Of a stretch of DNA of 64,000 nt, positions 12,110-24,179 are shown piece after piece. The notes beneath the pieces were generated by a model. The model saw only the letters and a program-made list of their open reading frames with translations. It did not search any database and was not told the DNA's origin. Made by a program: the position numbers and the translations under genes. The stretch's first letter is position 1. Each line of letters begins with the position of its first letter. Source of the DNA: Brachyhypopomus gauderio (taxonomy: Eukaryota; Chordata; Actinopteri; Gymnotiformes; Hypopomidae); assembly GCF_052324685.1 (NCBI RefSeq), contig NC_135221.1, positions 2,817,126-2,881,125 of the forward strand, given 5' to 3'.

Positions 12110-12930
12110 ATGGAATAAGAAGGATCCCAAGAGCTGATTTGATGTTAGTACTGTAACTGAAACCAGCAGCTGTAATTCAGTATCATCTTGTTGCTTTTTT
12201 ATTTACTCCTTCTTTAAAATAATAGGAGCCTTAGAAATTTTAGAAAAGTGACAAGTGGTAATTATTAGTTTTCTTAGAATGTTTTATTGCCTTTTTAAAA
12301 CTCCTCATGCTTTTTCTACCAATGCAACAGAAAAATGCAGATTCAAATTTAAGGAAACACTTTTGCAACACTGTGAGGAAAAACACGAAAACATGAGACT
12401 AGACTGAATTCCCCTCAACTGTGCGATGTTTTCCGTCTCGGAGAGCTGACATGCAGTCAGTTTACAGAAGAGGAACCAAAAGTGTCATAACACAAAAGCA
12501 AGAACCACAGAGTTCTGCCTCACGCGACCCGCGAGATGGGCACACAGCTTCTACCCTGATACACAGCAGCACCAAGCCAATGTCTCCCAGTACATAAGAT
12601 CAAATGGTGCTCACTGGCTTACATTAGAAAGGAAATATTTTGCTTCAGTTCAAATCTAGCAGGATCTCTAAAAGGGCAGCACTGTTGCTTACTATTTGAT
12701 CACTGCTAGGTGTAACTCTCCTGCACTCTATTTAAACTTTTACCTTTGAGTTTAATGTTTTACAATGTCCTATAACGTATATATGATGGTGTAATATAGT
12801 TCTTGTTTCAGAGAAACGGCTAGTAAGTTATGATTATTGCACATAGACTGCCAGACGGACAGGACGTGTGCTAAAGTTGCTAAACTGCCAAATTTCAAGA
12901 GCAGTGCCTTGCAAAAGTATGTATTACTTC
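12110..12930. other. Intergenic, nothing recognised
   Basis: AT-rich sequence with no supported gene. At its right end, TGCCTTGCAAAAGTAT (about 12905) resembles the terminal sequence of a common fish Tc1-like family and may be the left end of the remnant seen at 13490-14400. Confidence 0.4.
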
Positions 12931-12936
12931 TGGCCC

Positions 12937-13335
12937 CCTCCTTCAGTTACAGGTATGATAACCTCGCCCCCTCCTTCAGTTTCAGGTATGATAACCCCGC
13001 CCCCTCCTTCAGTTACAGGTATGATAACCCCGCCCCCTACTTCAGTTACAGGTATGATAACCCCGCCCCCTACTTCAGTTTCAGGTATGATAACTCTGCC
13101 CCCTCCTTCAGTTTCAGGTATGATAACCCCGCCCCCTCCTTCAGTTACATGTATGATAACCTCGCCCCCTACTTCAGTTTCAGGTATGATAACCCCGCCC
13201 CCTCCTTCAGTTACAGGTATGATAACTCCGCCCCCTCCTTCAGTTACAGGTATGATAACTCCGCCCCCTCCTTCAGTTACAGGTATGATAACTCCGCCCC
13301 CTCCTTCAGTTACAGGTATGATAACCCCAACCCCC
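12937..13335. repeat. 33-bp minisatellite
   Basis: Twelve copies of a 33-bp unit, consensus CCCCCTCCTTCAGTTACAGG followed by TATGATAACCCCG. Being 11 codons long it stays open in several frames (as a proline/serine-rich peptide), but there is no start context, splice signal or family match to make it a gene. Confidence 0.95.
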
Positions 13336-13489
13336 TCTTTCTATTTCACTCAGCTTCTGCTGTGTTAAAACATAGAATAATAATGAACTTAACTTGGTTG
13401 TTTGACAGTTCTGACATACCAGACTGACATTACTCAACAATCCAAAGGTGAAAAGTTCTGTTAATTGCATAAGCAGTGCCACCCCCACC

Positions 13490-14400
13490 TCCATCCCCAC
13501 CTCCAACTGCACGTCTTTACGACTCTCAACCAGGTTTGAACATCTGGATTTTTATACTTTTGCACATTTTTCCTGGGAGAATTACTAGAGCTATATTAAA
13601 CTGCTTTGGAGATTTTCAAACCTTGCCACAAATTTTCAGTCAGAATGAGGTTTGGGCTTTGACTGGGCCACTAGAACACAGAGGTATGTTGCTGTTGAAT
13701 CATACCTAGCTTTGGCGGTATGCTTACGGTCGCAATCCTGTTGGATGGTGATCCTGCGATATTAGGGTGGTGAGCAGTGTTTGCAGGAAGGTCGTTAGAT
13801 GAGAGTACTTGTCCAGCAGTGTATTGATTCTCTACAATGTCTTGAACTTTACTCCAAACAATTCCCACTGCCTTTCCTATAAAGCCCAGCTTTGCAGGAT
13901 GTCTGGGATATAATTGTCTTGTGCACATCTTTTCCCCTTCAGAGCTGCAGGTCTCTCCAGCTCCTTCAGAGCAACCTTCAGTCTCCTGGTGGATTCCCTG
14001 ATTACTGCCTTCATTAATCAGTCCCGTGTGATGGGTGGCTGAGTCTAGGCTCGGCTGTGGTTGTGCCACATCATCAATTTAATGTTGGAAGTTTACAATG
14101 TTGTGATTTTATAGCCACACCCTGACTGATACTTTTTTTTTTTACAGTTTTGTCCTAGCATCTTGGTTCTCGATTTGTGTGTAGGTGTTGCTCTCAAGGT
14201 CAAGGTTCATTTATATTGATTTTAAATGACACTTTAATTGCACAGAGATGGACTCCATTCTAATTATTGGGAGATGTCTGATGGCAGTTTGATGCAACAG
14301 AGCTAAATATTTTCACAGCAATAGGGATGAACAAGTATGCAATCACAGTTTATGTTTTTTAATATGTGAATAATTTTGAAACATACATTGACTTTTCTCT
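13490..14400 (-). mobile_element. Degenerate Tc1-like remnant
   Basis: Several phrases match the layout of common fish Tc1-like elements read on their antisense strand: GTTTGGGCTTTGACTGGGCC (13650), GGTCGCAATCCTGTTGGATG (13730) and ACTCCATTCTAATTATTGGG (14253). No open transposase frame survives. The 33-bp array appears to sit between a possible left terminus at about 12905 and this body. Confidence 0.55.
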
Positions 14401-14509
14401 TACATCAATATTGATGATTGAAATTTTGTGTGAAGATTTATGACATAATTACATTTAGGTTTGTTGTAAGGGGAGGTGGCGTACTTACTGTAAAGGCAGA
14501 TGAATCCTT

Positions 14510-15425
14510 AAATATTACACTATGAGAACACTACACTGTAAGAACACTACACTATAAGAACATTACACTGTAAGAACACTACTCTGTAAGAACACTACAC
14601 TGTAAGAACACTACTCTGTAAGAACACTACACTGTAAGAACACTACACTATAAGAACACTACACTGTAAGAACACTACACTGTAAGAACACTACACTGTA
14701 AGAGCACTACACTGTAAGAACACTACACTATAAGAACACTACTCTGTAACAACATTACACTATAAGAACACTACCCTGTAAGAGCACTACACTATAAGAA
14801 CACTACTCTGTAAGAACACTACACTATAAGAACACTACTCTGTAAGAACACTACACTGTAAGAACACTACTCTGTAAGAACACTACACTATAAGAACACT
14901 ACACTGTAAGAACACTACACTATAAGAACACTACACTGTAAGAACACTACTCTGTAAGAACACTACACTATAAGAACACTACTCTGTAAGAACACTACAC
15001 TATAAGAACACTACTCTGTAAGAACACTACACTGTAAGAACACTACTCTGTAAGAACACTACACTATAAGAACACTACACTGTAAGAACACTACACTATA
15101 AGAACACTACACTGTAAGAACACTACACTGTAAGAACACTACACTATAAGAACACTACACTGTAAGAACACTACACTATAAGAACACTACTCTGTAACAA
15201 CATTACACTATAAGAACACTACTCTGTAAGAGCACTACACTATAAGAACACTACTCTGTAAGAACACTACACTGTAAGAGCACTACCCTGTAAGAGCACT
15301 ACACTATAAGAACACTACTCTGTAAGAACACTACACTATAAGAACACTACACTATAAGAACACTACACTGTAAGAACACTACTCTGTAAGAACACTACTC
15401 TGTAAGAACACTACACTGTAAGAAT
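14510..15425. repeat. 16-bp minisatellite
   Basis: About 57 copies of a 16-bp unit, consensus ACTGTAAGAACACTAC, with three main variants (ACTGTAAG, ACTATAAG, TCTGTAAG) interspersed in blocks. AACAACATTAC variants recur at about 14752 and 15190, suggesting duplication of multi-unit blocks. Confidence 0.97.
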
Positions 15426-16316
15426 GCTGTAAGGCCACGGGGCAGCAAGTCCAGTCTAATGCAGTCTCCAATAACTGGTGCCAAAGCAGAGATATGCAGA
15501 GGCTGGCTGTTGTGGGATTAAGAACCGTTGCGTTATTCGGGGCCATTGTGAGATTAGGCAGATAGAAACGCCCCCCCTCATAGGCGTGCCTCTTCCTGCC
15601 CTGGCCGTGCCAGTGTCCCTGGGGGTGTTGGAGGGACTGCATGGTGGCAAAATCATTAATGAACTGTTTCTCCTTCTCTGAATGGTCATTGCGATTAGCA
15701 TAACTAATCCCTCCCATTCATGGACTATCCGCAGTGACTAATCCCAGACAGTGATAAGTAGAGATGAGCAGGGACATGTGAATGCAGTTCCTCTTTCTAC
15801 TGGTTTATCTTTGGCTTGTACATGTTGGCGCAGCCCTATGGATACAGGGTTGCCAGTGTCTCTGCTTTCTGTAGAGCTTGCTCCAAATCCAATCTTTATC
15901 CTAAGATGAATGACACATTTTTGGAAGGTTTCGGCTGAAATAAACACATCTGCAGAATGACTTGAAGACAGGAGATGCTTTAAAGTTGTCAGCACTGGCC
16001 ACATCCTTAGAGACCCCACCCTGTGCTGCACTGGAGCCCATATGCAGAGACAAATCTGTTCGCTGGCTCGTATGACCACTAAGGCCAACGGTCATCCTGG
16101 GCCTTTTCTTTAGTTGAGATTCCAGATATTGGATCAATAGCATGAACGTGTTTTCCATTACTGCATAACCCGAATGTGGATGATATACGGACGTGAATCT
16201 TCTAAACCTTTCAGCATTCAAAGTTCAATTATGCGCTATGTTGCACATTTGCAATGGTTTTGCATTCTTAGCTTTCAGATGACAATGCTCAGGACCTTCT
16301 ACATGATGAGCCTCTT
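15426..16316. other. Intergenic, no gene seen
   Basis: Moderately GC-rich, unique-looking sequence. Open frames of 60-116 codons overlap on both strands without splice context or family match. I see nothing else assignable. Confidence 0.5.
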
Positions 16317-16689
16317 GTAGACATGAGAGATGGGTACTCAAGTGAGCAACTTGAAGTCGCACATAAAGTCGCCTACAAAAAGACTTGACTTGAAACTTGT
16401 GCCTAATGAATAATGACTCGACTCGGACTCATCAAAAATAACTCCTGAACAAGAAAGAGTCAGTTCGTTATCCAGGTGCTGTGTACGAGTTATAGAAAAA
16501 ATACTTTCTTTATGTATTAATTTTGCCATTATTCCTTACTTTTGTTTCGATGATTTGGGACGCAGCCACTTTACTCATGATTTATTACAGCATTGTTTAT
16601 CGCGAGAGAATTTGTGAGAGAAGCGTTAAAAGTAAATAATTAAGGTTGCCATGGCTACGCTACAGCTAGAGTGCCGGGTGTGGAGTCTT

Positions 16690-16810
16690 TGGCTATATGG
16701 AATTTAAATCCATGGACGAAACCGAAAGATGCAAGGTGTAAAGAATGTGGGAACCAAAACACACTGAAAAATATCAAGTTTCATAAGCACCTAAAACACA
16801 CCCAGATAGT
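16690..16810 (+). pseudogene. BED zinc-finger remnant of the hAT transposase
   Basis: One frame reads ARCKECG...FHKHLKHTQ, a C-x2-C...H-x-H type finger like the BED domain at the N terminus of hAT transposases. A neighbouring frame gives a VFGYMEFK-like lead-in, so at least one frameshift separates the pieces. No downstream dimerisation or catalytic segment is visible. Confidence 0.6.
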
Positions 16811-17162
16811 TTTGTTTAGCTCAAGTTAGCAACTTAGCCATCATTATAGCTAATATATAAAACACACCCAGATAGGTTTGTTTAGTTTACATTAGACAAC
16901 CATCAAAACAACATTTTAAGTAGGCTATAGAGTATAATTAAGTATTACTGGCTCGGAACGAAAAAAAAGTGTTGAGTTTTGAGCATGCAAAATTAGTGAT
17001 GTTTAAAGAGTTTTGAGATGTGATTGATCAAATAAAGTTAAAATGTTCTCTAAAATGATGGGCGCTTATATTTTTTACGGTATTGGCGCTAAGAGACACA
17101 GAAAATACACAATACGTGGAAGTGGCAGATAATGGCGGACGGCCGACAATAGGAGGTAAATA

Positions 17163-17774
17163 CAGTGGTACATCAAGTTACAAACAGCCCCACTTAGGAA
17201 TTTTCAGAGTTTCTGCTCAAGTTACGAATCTTAATCGAGTTACAAAACGCTGAGTTCCCGGCAGTTTGCGTATCGCTCCCATTCCCACAATGACTTCTCA
17301 TTTGTGAATCATGTTCTTCTCACGTGTTAGCATATGAAATTGACGCAAATGTACGTAAATTGTGTAAAGAAAGTGCAAAAGTTTTGTTTACTGTAAAGTG
17401 TACAGCATCTGAGATGTATCTAAGCTTCATTCCGTGCCGGTGTGTAGCCTACCTGTACAGTACATATCCCTCCCTCTCTCTCTCCTCAGCTGCTCTCCAT
17501 TAGCTGGGCTCATCTGCCGCCAAGGTAAGATTATAGCGTATTTTATACATTTTCGTACTGTATACAGTATTTTTCTTTTATTTAGTTATTTAGTTGTGTC
17601 ACTTGAAGTTTTACGTGTGTTTCTTAATTAAAAACGTGTATATTTTCATGATTTAGGAAATTTTGGGGACATTATTTTTAATGGGGAAAATGTGTTGGAG
17701 TTATGAACTTTTCTACTTTTCTACGATCATCATAGCTCTGGAATCAATTAAATTCATAACTCGAGGTACCACTG
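17163..17774. mobile_element. TA-flanked MITE nested in the hAT element
   Basis: Inverted ends of about 23 bp: CAGTGGTACATCAAGTTACA at the left and CAGTGGTACCTCGAGTTATG read inward from the right. TA lies directly outside each end. This fits a non-autonomous Tc1/mariner-superfamily (pogo/Tigger-like) element. No transposase frame is present. Confidence 0.85.
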
Positions 17775-17910
17775 TATATAAAATAGTTATTATCTCCTGT
17801 CCATAAGGTATCCTGATATTGACTCTTAACTTGATTTGGACTCGAGCCTAAAGACTCTTGACTTGACTTTGACTTGTAATTTGCGACTTTTGAACATCTG
17901 TGGTAGACAT

Positions 17911-19563
17911 ATGGAATGCATTCATTGACACATTTCTGTCATTCTGAGCTCGGGTAGCACAAATCCATCCAGCAGTGTGTATGTCGTTCAGTGTACTGTT
18001 CACACTTATACCTTTTGTTCACACTAATACCTTTTTAAATCAAACGTGTCTAGTATTTTGAGCACATCTAATGAAAAACATTACATTGACTACTGTGGTT
18101 CAAAATGCAGGTAGAATATGTTCTGCTCATACAGAGCCACTACATGAAGCCGTGAGGTGGTATTTTGTTTTGCCTAAATTGAGGTGGTAGTCAGAAGTGA
18201 AACGTGGACCCAGGCGAATAAATTTAACCCCCCACTCACCCCCCCCCCCCCCACCCACCGCCCGAGTGGCACTGGCCTTCAGCCAATGCTAACACAACGC
18301 CACAGCAGACAGACCTCAGAAAACAGGACTTCAGTTCCTACTTCGTCATTTGACATTTCAATATGACAAAGCTGTCAGAAAATCTCCCTCTCGCTTACGG
18401 AGCTACTAAGATTTACGTCACGTGCCTCCCTTAAACCATCCAGGCAGATGAGTGGGAGGAGCTACAGGTAAAAATGGATTCAACGCAGAAGGACCTGTTC
18501 CAGGAAGCCCGGGCCGTCCGAATGACGTGGGTTTTGGTGCTGGCTGTTCCGCATCACTGGCGTCACGGTGGATTCTCTCAGGCTGCACTGCGGCTTTTTG
18601 TTTACCTCTCGGTACTTGGTACCTCTTCGTGAAAACATCCATCATGCACCTGTGCCCATGATGTCAGTCCTAAAGTCGCTATATAAATAATCCACGACGC
18701 CATTCCCTTTCTGCTTTTGATCTCATTAGATTGAATCCTAAAATAAAGTTTTAACGCTCCATCACTTTAATCCAACATAATTCAAATGTTTGGGATTCGA
18801 AAAGTAGAACATTTAAAAAATAAGTTTATAGATGTATTAGAAAGCAAATGGTATAATCTGATGTTACAAGTTCAGATGGGCTGTCATTTATACTTAAGGA
18901 CCCATGTCAAACAATCACTCAGCACACCGTCTGTCTCCTGCAGATACATCAAATCAAACTGTGTGTGAAACATTACATATTATAAACATATTTTAAAAGG
19001 AGGAATAAAAAGGAAGAACAATCACTGAGGCCCATGAGGGAGATTAAAAGAAGTTCACTTTTTTTCAAAATTTCCTTCCAAGTCAGCAGTGTCATTATGG
19101 GTACAGCAAATAAACATCACCCTTAAAGCCTTTCCACAGAAATAAATGCCAAGGAGCATGGATTAGAAAAAAGGTATTTGAGAAAGCTCCCAGGCTATCT
19201 GATAGCTTTAGTCATAAGCCTCCCTCGATTTAGTCAATGCAATTCATTCTTTCCCCATGGGTCAAAGTTCAGCTCTGGACTCCCAGACCAATCCCAGTTA
19301 GACACCACAGTCGAGCGAAGTGACGGCAGCTGCTACTCTGCCGAAGAAATATTCGACTTTCTTGGCTCATGTGCAGCCTCAAACAGAAGGATGAACCGTA
19401 CCAGCAGCTCATCACATGCACAGGATCTGCTGAGGAGTGCAGGAGAAACCGTTACTGCAACTGGGTTTTATAAGTGTCAGCTCTGAATCACCCACACACT
19501 GCATGCTTGTCATCCCCCAACCTAAAAGTTGTGCCTCTTCTGAAACTCTCTCCAAAACGTTCT

Positions 19564-19599
<36 letters not shown>

Positions 19600-22500
19600 G
19601 GTCTGCAGTGCATCAGTTGACTGAGCCAAGAATGAGACAACATTACTTTGTGTTGTACTTTCAGACATTGTGACTCGTTTTCGCTCCCCTCATGCTCCTT
19701 TAATGAGATAAGCTTCCAGAGGCAGGTTTCTAGAATAAAAGGATGCCTTGTTGTTATGTGCAATCCACTTCTTTTCCAGGACAGTGAACAGTGTGAATAT
19801 GACGGCGTATCATTCGCAAAAGCCTGATTGAATCCTCATGAGACAGAGAGCCTGAATTTAGGGGCACACTCTGCCCGCAGGAATCACACTCCATGTTGGA
19901 TATGAATGTGCTTCAGCACAGAGTCTGAACTGTGTCTCAACACTCAGTGTTAATGCTCAGTTACTCTATATCACGAATATTCTCCACGTTTTAAAGGTGG
20001 GCGCATCAGTGCAGCCAGCTTTGTTAATGAAATAGTAAATGCTCAATCTTTGGCTGGTTTAGTCGATGTTCAATCATGTGCATTTTATAACATAATGGTC
20101 TTTCTGATGCTTAAATGTCGAGAAGATAATAGTACAGGTTGAATGTCTGCAGGTCTTTGGCCAGAAGGGAATGTGCCCAAGTATTCACCCCCCCCCCCCC
20201 CCCCCCCCCCACTCCCCCCAGGGTCTGGATATTCTGTTCCACCTCACTAGACAGGAACTACGTAAAACACTGGCTCTCAACTATTTATATGTGCTGGAGA
20301 ACTGGTTGCAACGTAACTACAAAAACAGAGTTACGGAGTTACTGGAAAGGGATGAAGTCACTGGAAAGTAATAGAGGGTGGAGCCAGAGGGTGGTGCTGG
20401 AGGGTGGAGAAGGTTCAGCTGCAGAACACTAGGCATCCGGCCGGCCTTGGAGGCCAGAGACGGAAGGTGTCTGAGAGGCAGGAAGGCTCAGAAGAAAACC
20501 GCTCTGCCGCCCACCAGCACACGGGAAAAAGGAAACAACAACATCGCTGATTTCTATTCATTAGCTCTTGTGGAAACAGCAAAGTTAACAGGCGATTTGC
20601 CCTGTGCAGCGATCCGTCTCACGGCCGTGCGCTGATACTGTACGGCCTTCCAGTTCTCCCGGAGCTCTGCGTCGCATTATGGCCGTGCACGGCATGCTGG
20701 GTATGGATTGAGACAACCCGCGCTTTGGCGATCAACGCAATCTCATAGGCGAGCACTTACCCACTGCGGAGGGCCGACACTAAGGCATGAATAATGGAAT
20801 TCAGAAAAGCTCTGAAGATGAGAGCCTAGAGGATGCCAGCATGCATAATGCATGTCGTCAATAGCCCCGCACGCTTATGAAGCCCGATCTCATCAATGCG
20901 AATGTGCGGAGGGCCCGTTCACTTCCACGCGTGACAAATATTGGCGCAAAAGTGAAGGTGCAGGTGGCGGAGGTAAGCTCCTTTATCACGCTCTGCCTCC
21001 CGGGAAAGGCGGGGTCATTTAGAGCTGCTTATTTATTGATATTCCCATTTAGATTCTCCCCATACAGCTGAGATGGACCTACTACTGAAAACACTGCTTC
21101 CCATTCACACAGGAAGGTCTGCTGGTGATGCTGAGATACCTCCACACCCTCCCTGATATGTGGAGTCCTGCTGGTGAGTCTGAGAGACCTCCACACCTTC
21201 TCTGACAATGTGTTTCACTATCAGACCAGCGGCAGTGGTGGCACGCTTATCACACTTATGAAGGTTATTGTATTTCATAATATAGATTTATACTTTTTAC
21301 TCATGTTAATAGAGTCCACAGAAGCGTACAGGAAGAACTTATATAAAAATATAATCAGGTAAACTAGGCAAAGATGTTTTGAAGACAAAAAAGTTTTTTT
21401 CTATAATAAATATTCAGTTTATTCCATGTAAAAATGAGTTTACTTTGTGTTTCTCACAGAACACTTTTTTAATTGAGAAATGAACCCTGCTAATTGGTTG
21501 CAGAGTGGAAACACACAAGCACAATCAATGAGGTTAACCAGTCATGTCACATGTATGGCACACCAAATACTTACAGGAAACAGTCTGACAAAACTGCCAA
21601 AACTGGCTAAAGACCAAGCAAGCTCAGTTGTACTAGCATGGATCCTGCTAGAAAAACAACACTTAGGTATTTTTGTTTGTTGAGTTAACTGAGCAAGAAC
21701 ACCCAGTTCTGAGACGTTTGTAGTCTGCGCCAAACTATTACCGGATTACATACCTCAATGCTCCTAAAAAGAAACTTGTGGTGACAACATACACAGCTTA
21801 AAACAACCATGATTCCATTTCTAATTCTTTTATATTATCCATCTACTGCTACCCCCTTTCAGACCAACTACTGTGGGCTCAAGCCAGCATGAAGAGGGGA
21901 GACACTGCCTACAACATGTGGCGTGACTTCAAGAAACACAGTCTAGGCGGATATTTTGCAGGTATCCTGAACGACAGCAGGAGGAAATGACTTTAGCGTC
22001 TGCATGTTTCCGAGCACAAACACAAACGCATATCTGTCAGTGACAAAGAAACTGGGACAAACCACACATTCTCTTCCTGTAAGCCTGTATGAGAGTGTGG
22101 CTGTCGCTGGCTGGGTTTCACACACCGTGACATGTCTTTAACCTCCCTCTCCTCACCTGGGCCCTGCTTCACCCCGTTAGCCTGTGGTTTGGAAACGCAA
22201 CGCGTCATTTATGTTCTGAAGCTTGTCAGAACTTGTTGCATCATGAGTCTCCAGCACAGATGACTGTAGTGTGCAGTGTCAGCTGAAACATAACCACCCT
22301 TTTCTGTCTAACGAGAGACCAGGACGTGAGGTAGACTCATGTTGTCATCACTGTAATGGCAGACCCAGGACTCACCACACATTTACCTGTTGTGTTTTTA
22401 TTCGTGAAGCAGTCCTCGTGTTCTTGTAGCTGACTGTTCGTTCCAGAAAAATTATATGCAATAAATAATAATAAGTAAATATTGTTACAATTATGAAACA

Positions 22501-22820
22501 CATTATTCATTCTCCCATTCTATACGCTACACATGTGGAATATAAACTAAATTGCTAAAGTGATGTTTTGGTTCACAACAGCATACATATCTCCACCTAT
22601 TATGCCTACAGCACTTTAGCACACCCACTTACATCGTAGCTCTCAGACATGTTTCATGTTTCAGAAAGTGATTTTTGAAAGGGGAAACCAATCAAACACA
22701 GATATTTATGTAACAAACAGCCGAAATACATTTTAGGAACAAAGGTTAAGTGGACATATTGTCAATTGTGATTTTCACTCCAATTGAAATTAGTCCTCCA
22801 CATTTTCCCATCTGAGCAGT
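17911..22820. other. Intergenic, no gene seen
   Basis: No coding exon recognised. The stretch holds poly-C tracts near 18240 and 20189-20210, a (CT)n tract at 19568-19597 and a GC-richer block at 20640-21075 listed separately as a possible conserved non-coding element. Open frames here are short and unsupported. Confidence 0.55.
20640..21075. promoter_or_regulatory. Candidate conserved non-coding element
   Basis: This block differs from its surroundings in composition: no simple repeats, balanced GC, and many homeobox/POU-like words (TGAATAATGGAATTC, GCATGCATAATGCATG, CATCAATGCGAATG). It does not encode a plausible protein. It is called only as a candidate, because conservation cannot be measured from a single sequence. 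Confidence 0.25.
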
Positions 22821-22823
22821 GAG

Positions 22824-22843
22824 AACACACACACACACACACA

Positions 22844-22912
<69 letters not shown>
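22824..22912 (+). repeat. (AC)n microsatellite
   Basis: About 44 dinucleotide units with one AG interruption. It abuts the SINE and is probably the expanded 3' tail of that element. Confidence 0.97.
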
Positions 22913-22915
<3 letters not shown>

Positions 22916-22916
<1 letters not shown>

Positions 22917-23102
22917 GATCACTAGGGGGCCATGGTGCACACATGCCCAGAGCGGTGGGCAGCCCTAGCCTGGCGCCTGGGGAGCAGTTGGGGTTAAGTG
23001 CCTTGCTAAAGGGCACCTCAGTCATGGCCTAGGGCCTGGGAATCGAACCCATGACCCTCCAGTCACAAGACCGGTTCCCTAACCACCAGATCATGACTGC
23101 CC
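22916..23102 (-). mobile_element. tRNA-derived SINE
   Basis: Read on the minus strand, the 5' head starts GGGCAGTCATGATCTGGTGG and contains GGTTCGATTCC, a canonical RNA polymerase III B box, with the TGGTGGTTAGGG segment as an A-box-like element about 50 bp upstream. The body continues for about 110 bp and ends next to the dinucleotide run, a common SINE tail arrangement. This class of repeat is widespread in otophysan fish genomes to my knowledge; the exact family is not named. Confidence 0.75.
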
Positions 23103-23109
23103 TCAAACG

Positions 23110-23560
23110 GTTGAAAAAAGGTCATGTTAAATTAATGATGATTGTTTTGCATAAAGCAACAGTAATAAAGTAAATAAATAAAAAATGTAGGACATGAGCC
23201 CTTTAAGACAAGCATCTATCAGAGCTGAAACTTTAACTATCACCTTCGCCAAAAAAACCAGATGCTCAGGTTTTGGGTGTTGTGATCTCTGGTATGTAAG
23301 GGCCACACCAAATGAGGATGTTTTTGGACTAATAATGAATTAAGCACTGATTTATGAATATGCACGTCTGTGACAAATAAAGTGAACCAGCTTTGGATAC
23401 TCCTCCCTAACACACCTGGAGCTCAGAGCTCTGACTGCACCATGCAGCTGGACAGGAATGGTGTTCCACACCGAGGGTGTCTCACCGTTCTGGAATGGTG
23501 TTCCACACCATGTCATTTGCACTGTTCAGATTTGTTCTCATGCTGAAATGGCTGGGGGCT
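23110..23560. other. Intergenic, nothing recognised
   Basis: AT-rich sequence with a short near-duplication around 23458-23510 (GGTGTTCCACACC occurs twice). No gene. Confidence 0.5.
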
Positions 23561-23564
23561 GTGA

Positions 23565-23765
23565 GAAGAACCATAAGTGTGAAGAACCATTAGTGTGGAG
23601 AACCATGGGCGTGAAGAACCATGACTGTGGAGAACCATGAGTGAGGAGAACCATGGGCGTGAAGAACCATGAGTGTGGAGAACCGTGAGTGTGGAGAACC
23701 ATGAGAGCCATAAGTGTGGAGAACCATGAGCGTGGAAAACCATGAACGAGGAGAACCGTGAGTGG
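23565..23765. repeat. 16-bp minisatellite, degenerate
   Basis: About twelve imperfect copies of GTGGAGAACCATGAGT-type units. Confidence 0.9.
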
Positions 23766-24179
23766 AGAGCCTCCGTGATTGTTTTATGAGCCCCTGGATT
23801 TATCTCAGGAATATGCTGAACCTGTCAATCTCAGCAAAAAAAGAGATAAATATTTATACAAGATACATGAATTACAAGGCACAGCTGCAAATGTAGTTGC
23901 ATTTTTCAAGCTTGACCTTATTCAGAAGGAATCTGAGAAGCTGAGCTGAGCAGTGAAGTGTGTTTCCAAGGTGTCAGTATGTTTGGCATCGATGGGTTCG
24001 ACAGAGTATAATAATTTACTGTAAGAAATTAGCAAGAAAAAACAAAACTAAAATAAAATAAAACTCACATTATAAAAGAAAAACCACATTATGGAACACG
24101 TGCATGAAAGCATAACACCACCCTCTTCTGCAGCAGAGTCTCGAGCCGGCCAGGACAGAGCTGGAAATAGCTGCTAAAT

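Larger units (their letters stand above)
16325..17902 (+). mobile_element. hAT-type DNA transposon with 8-bp target duplication
   Basis: Identical 8-bp GTAGACAT flanks the element (16317-16324 and 17903-17910), the duplication size of hAT insertions. The ends are imperfect inverted repeats: GAGAGATGGGTACTCAAG at the left and CACAGATGTTCAAAAG read inward from the right. Both subterminal regions are rich in ACTTGACTTG/GACTCG-type words. A BED-zinc-finger-like segment survives at about 16700-16810. Some 612 bp of the element is a later nested insertion (17163-17774). No catalytic core is visible. Confidence 0.85.
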
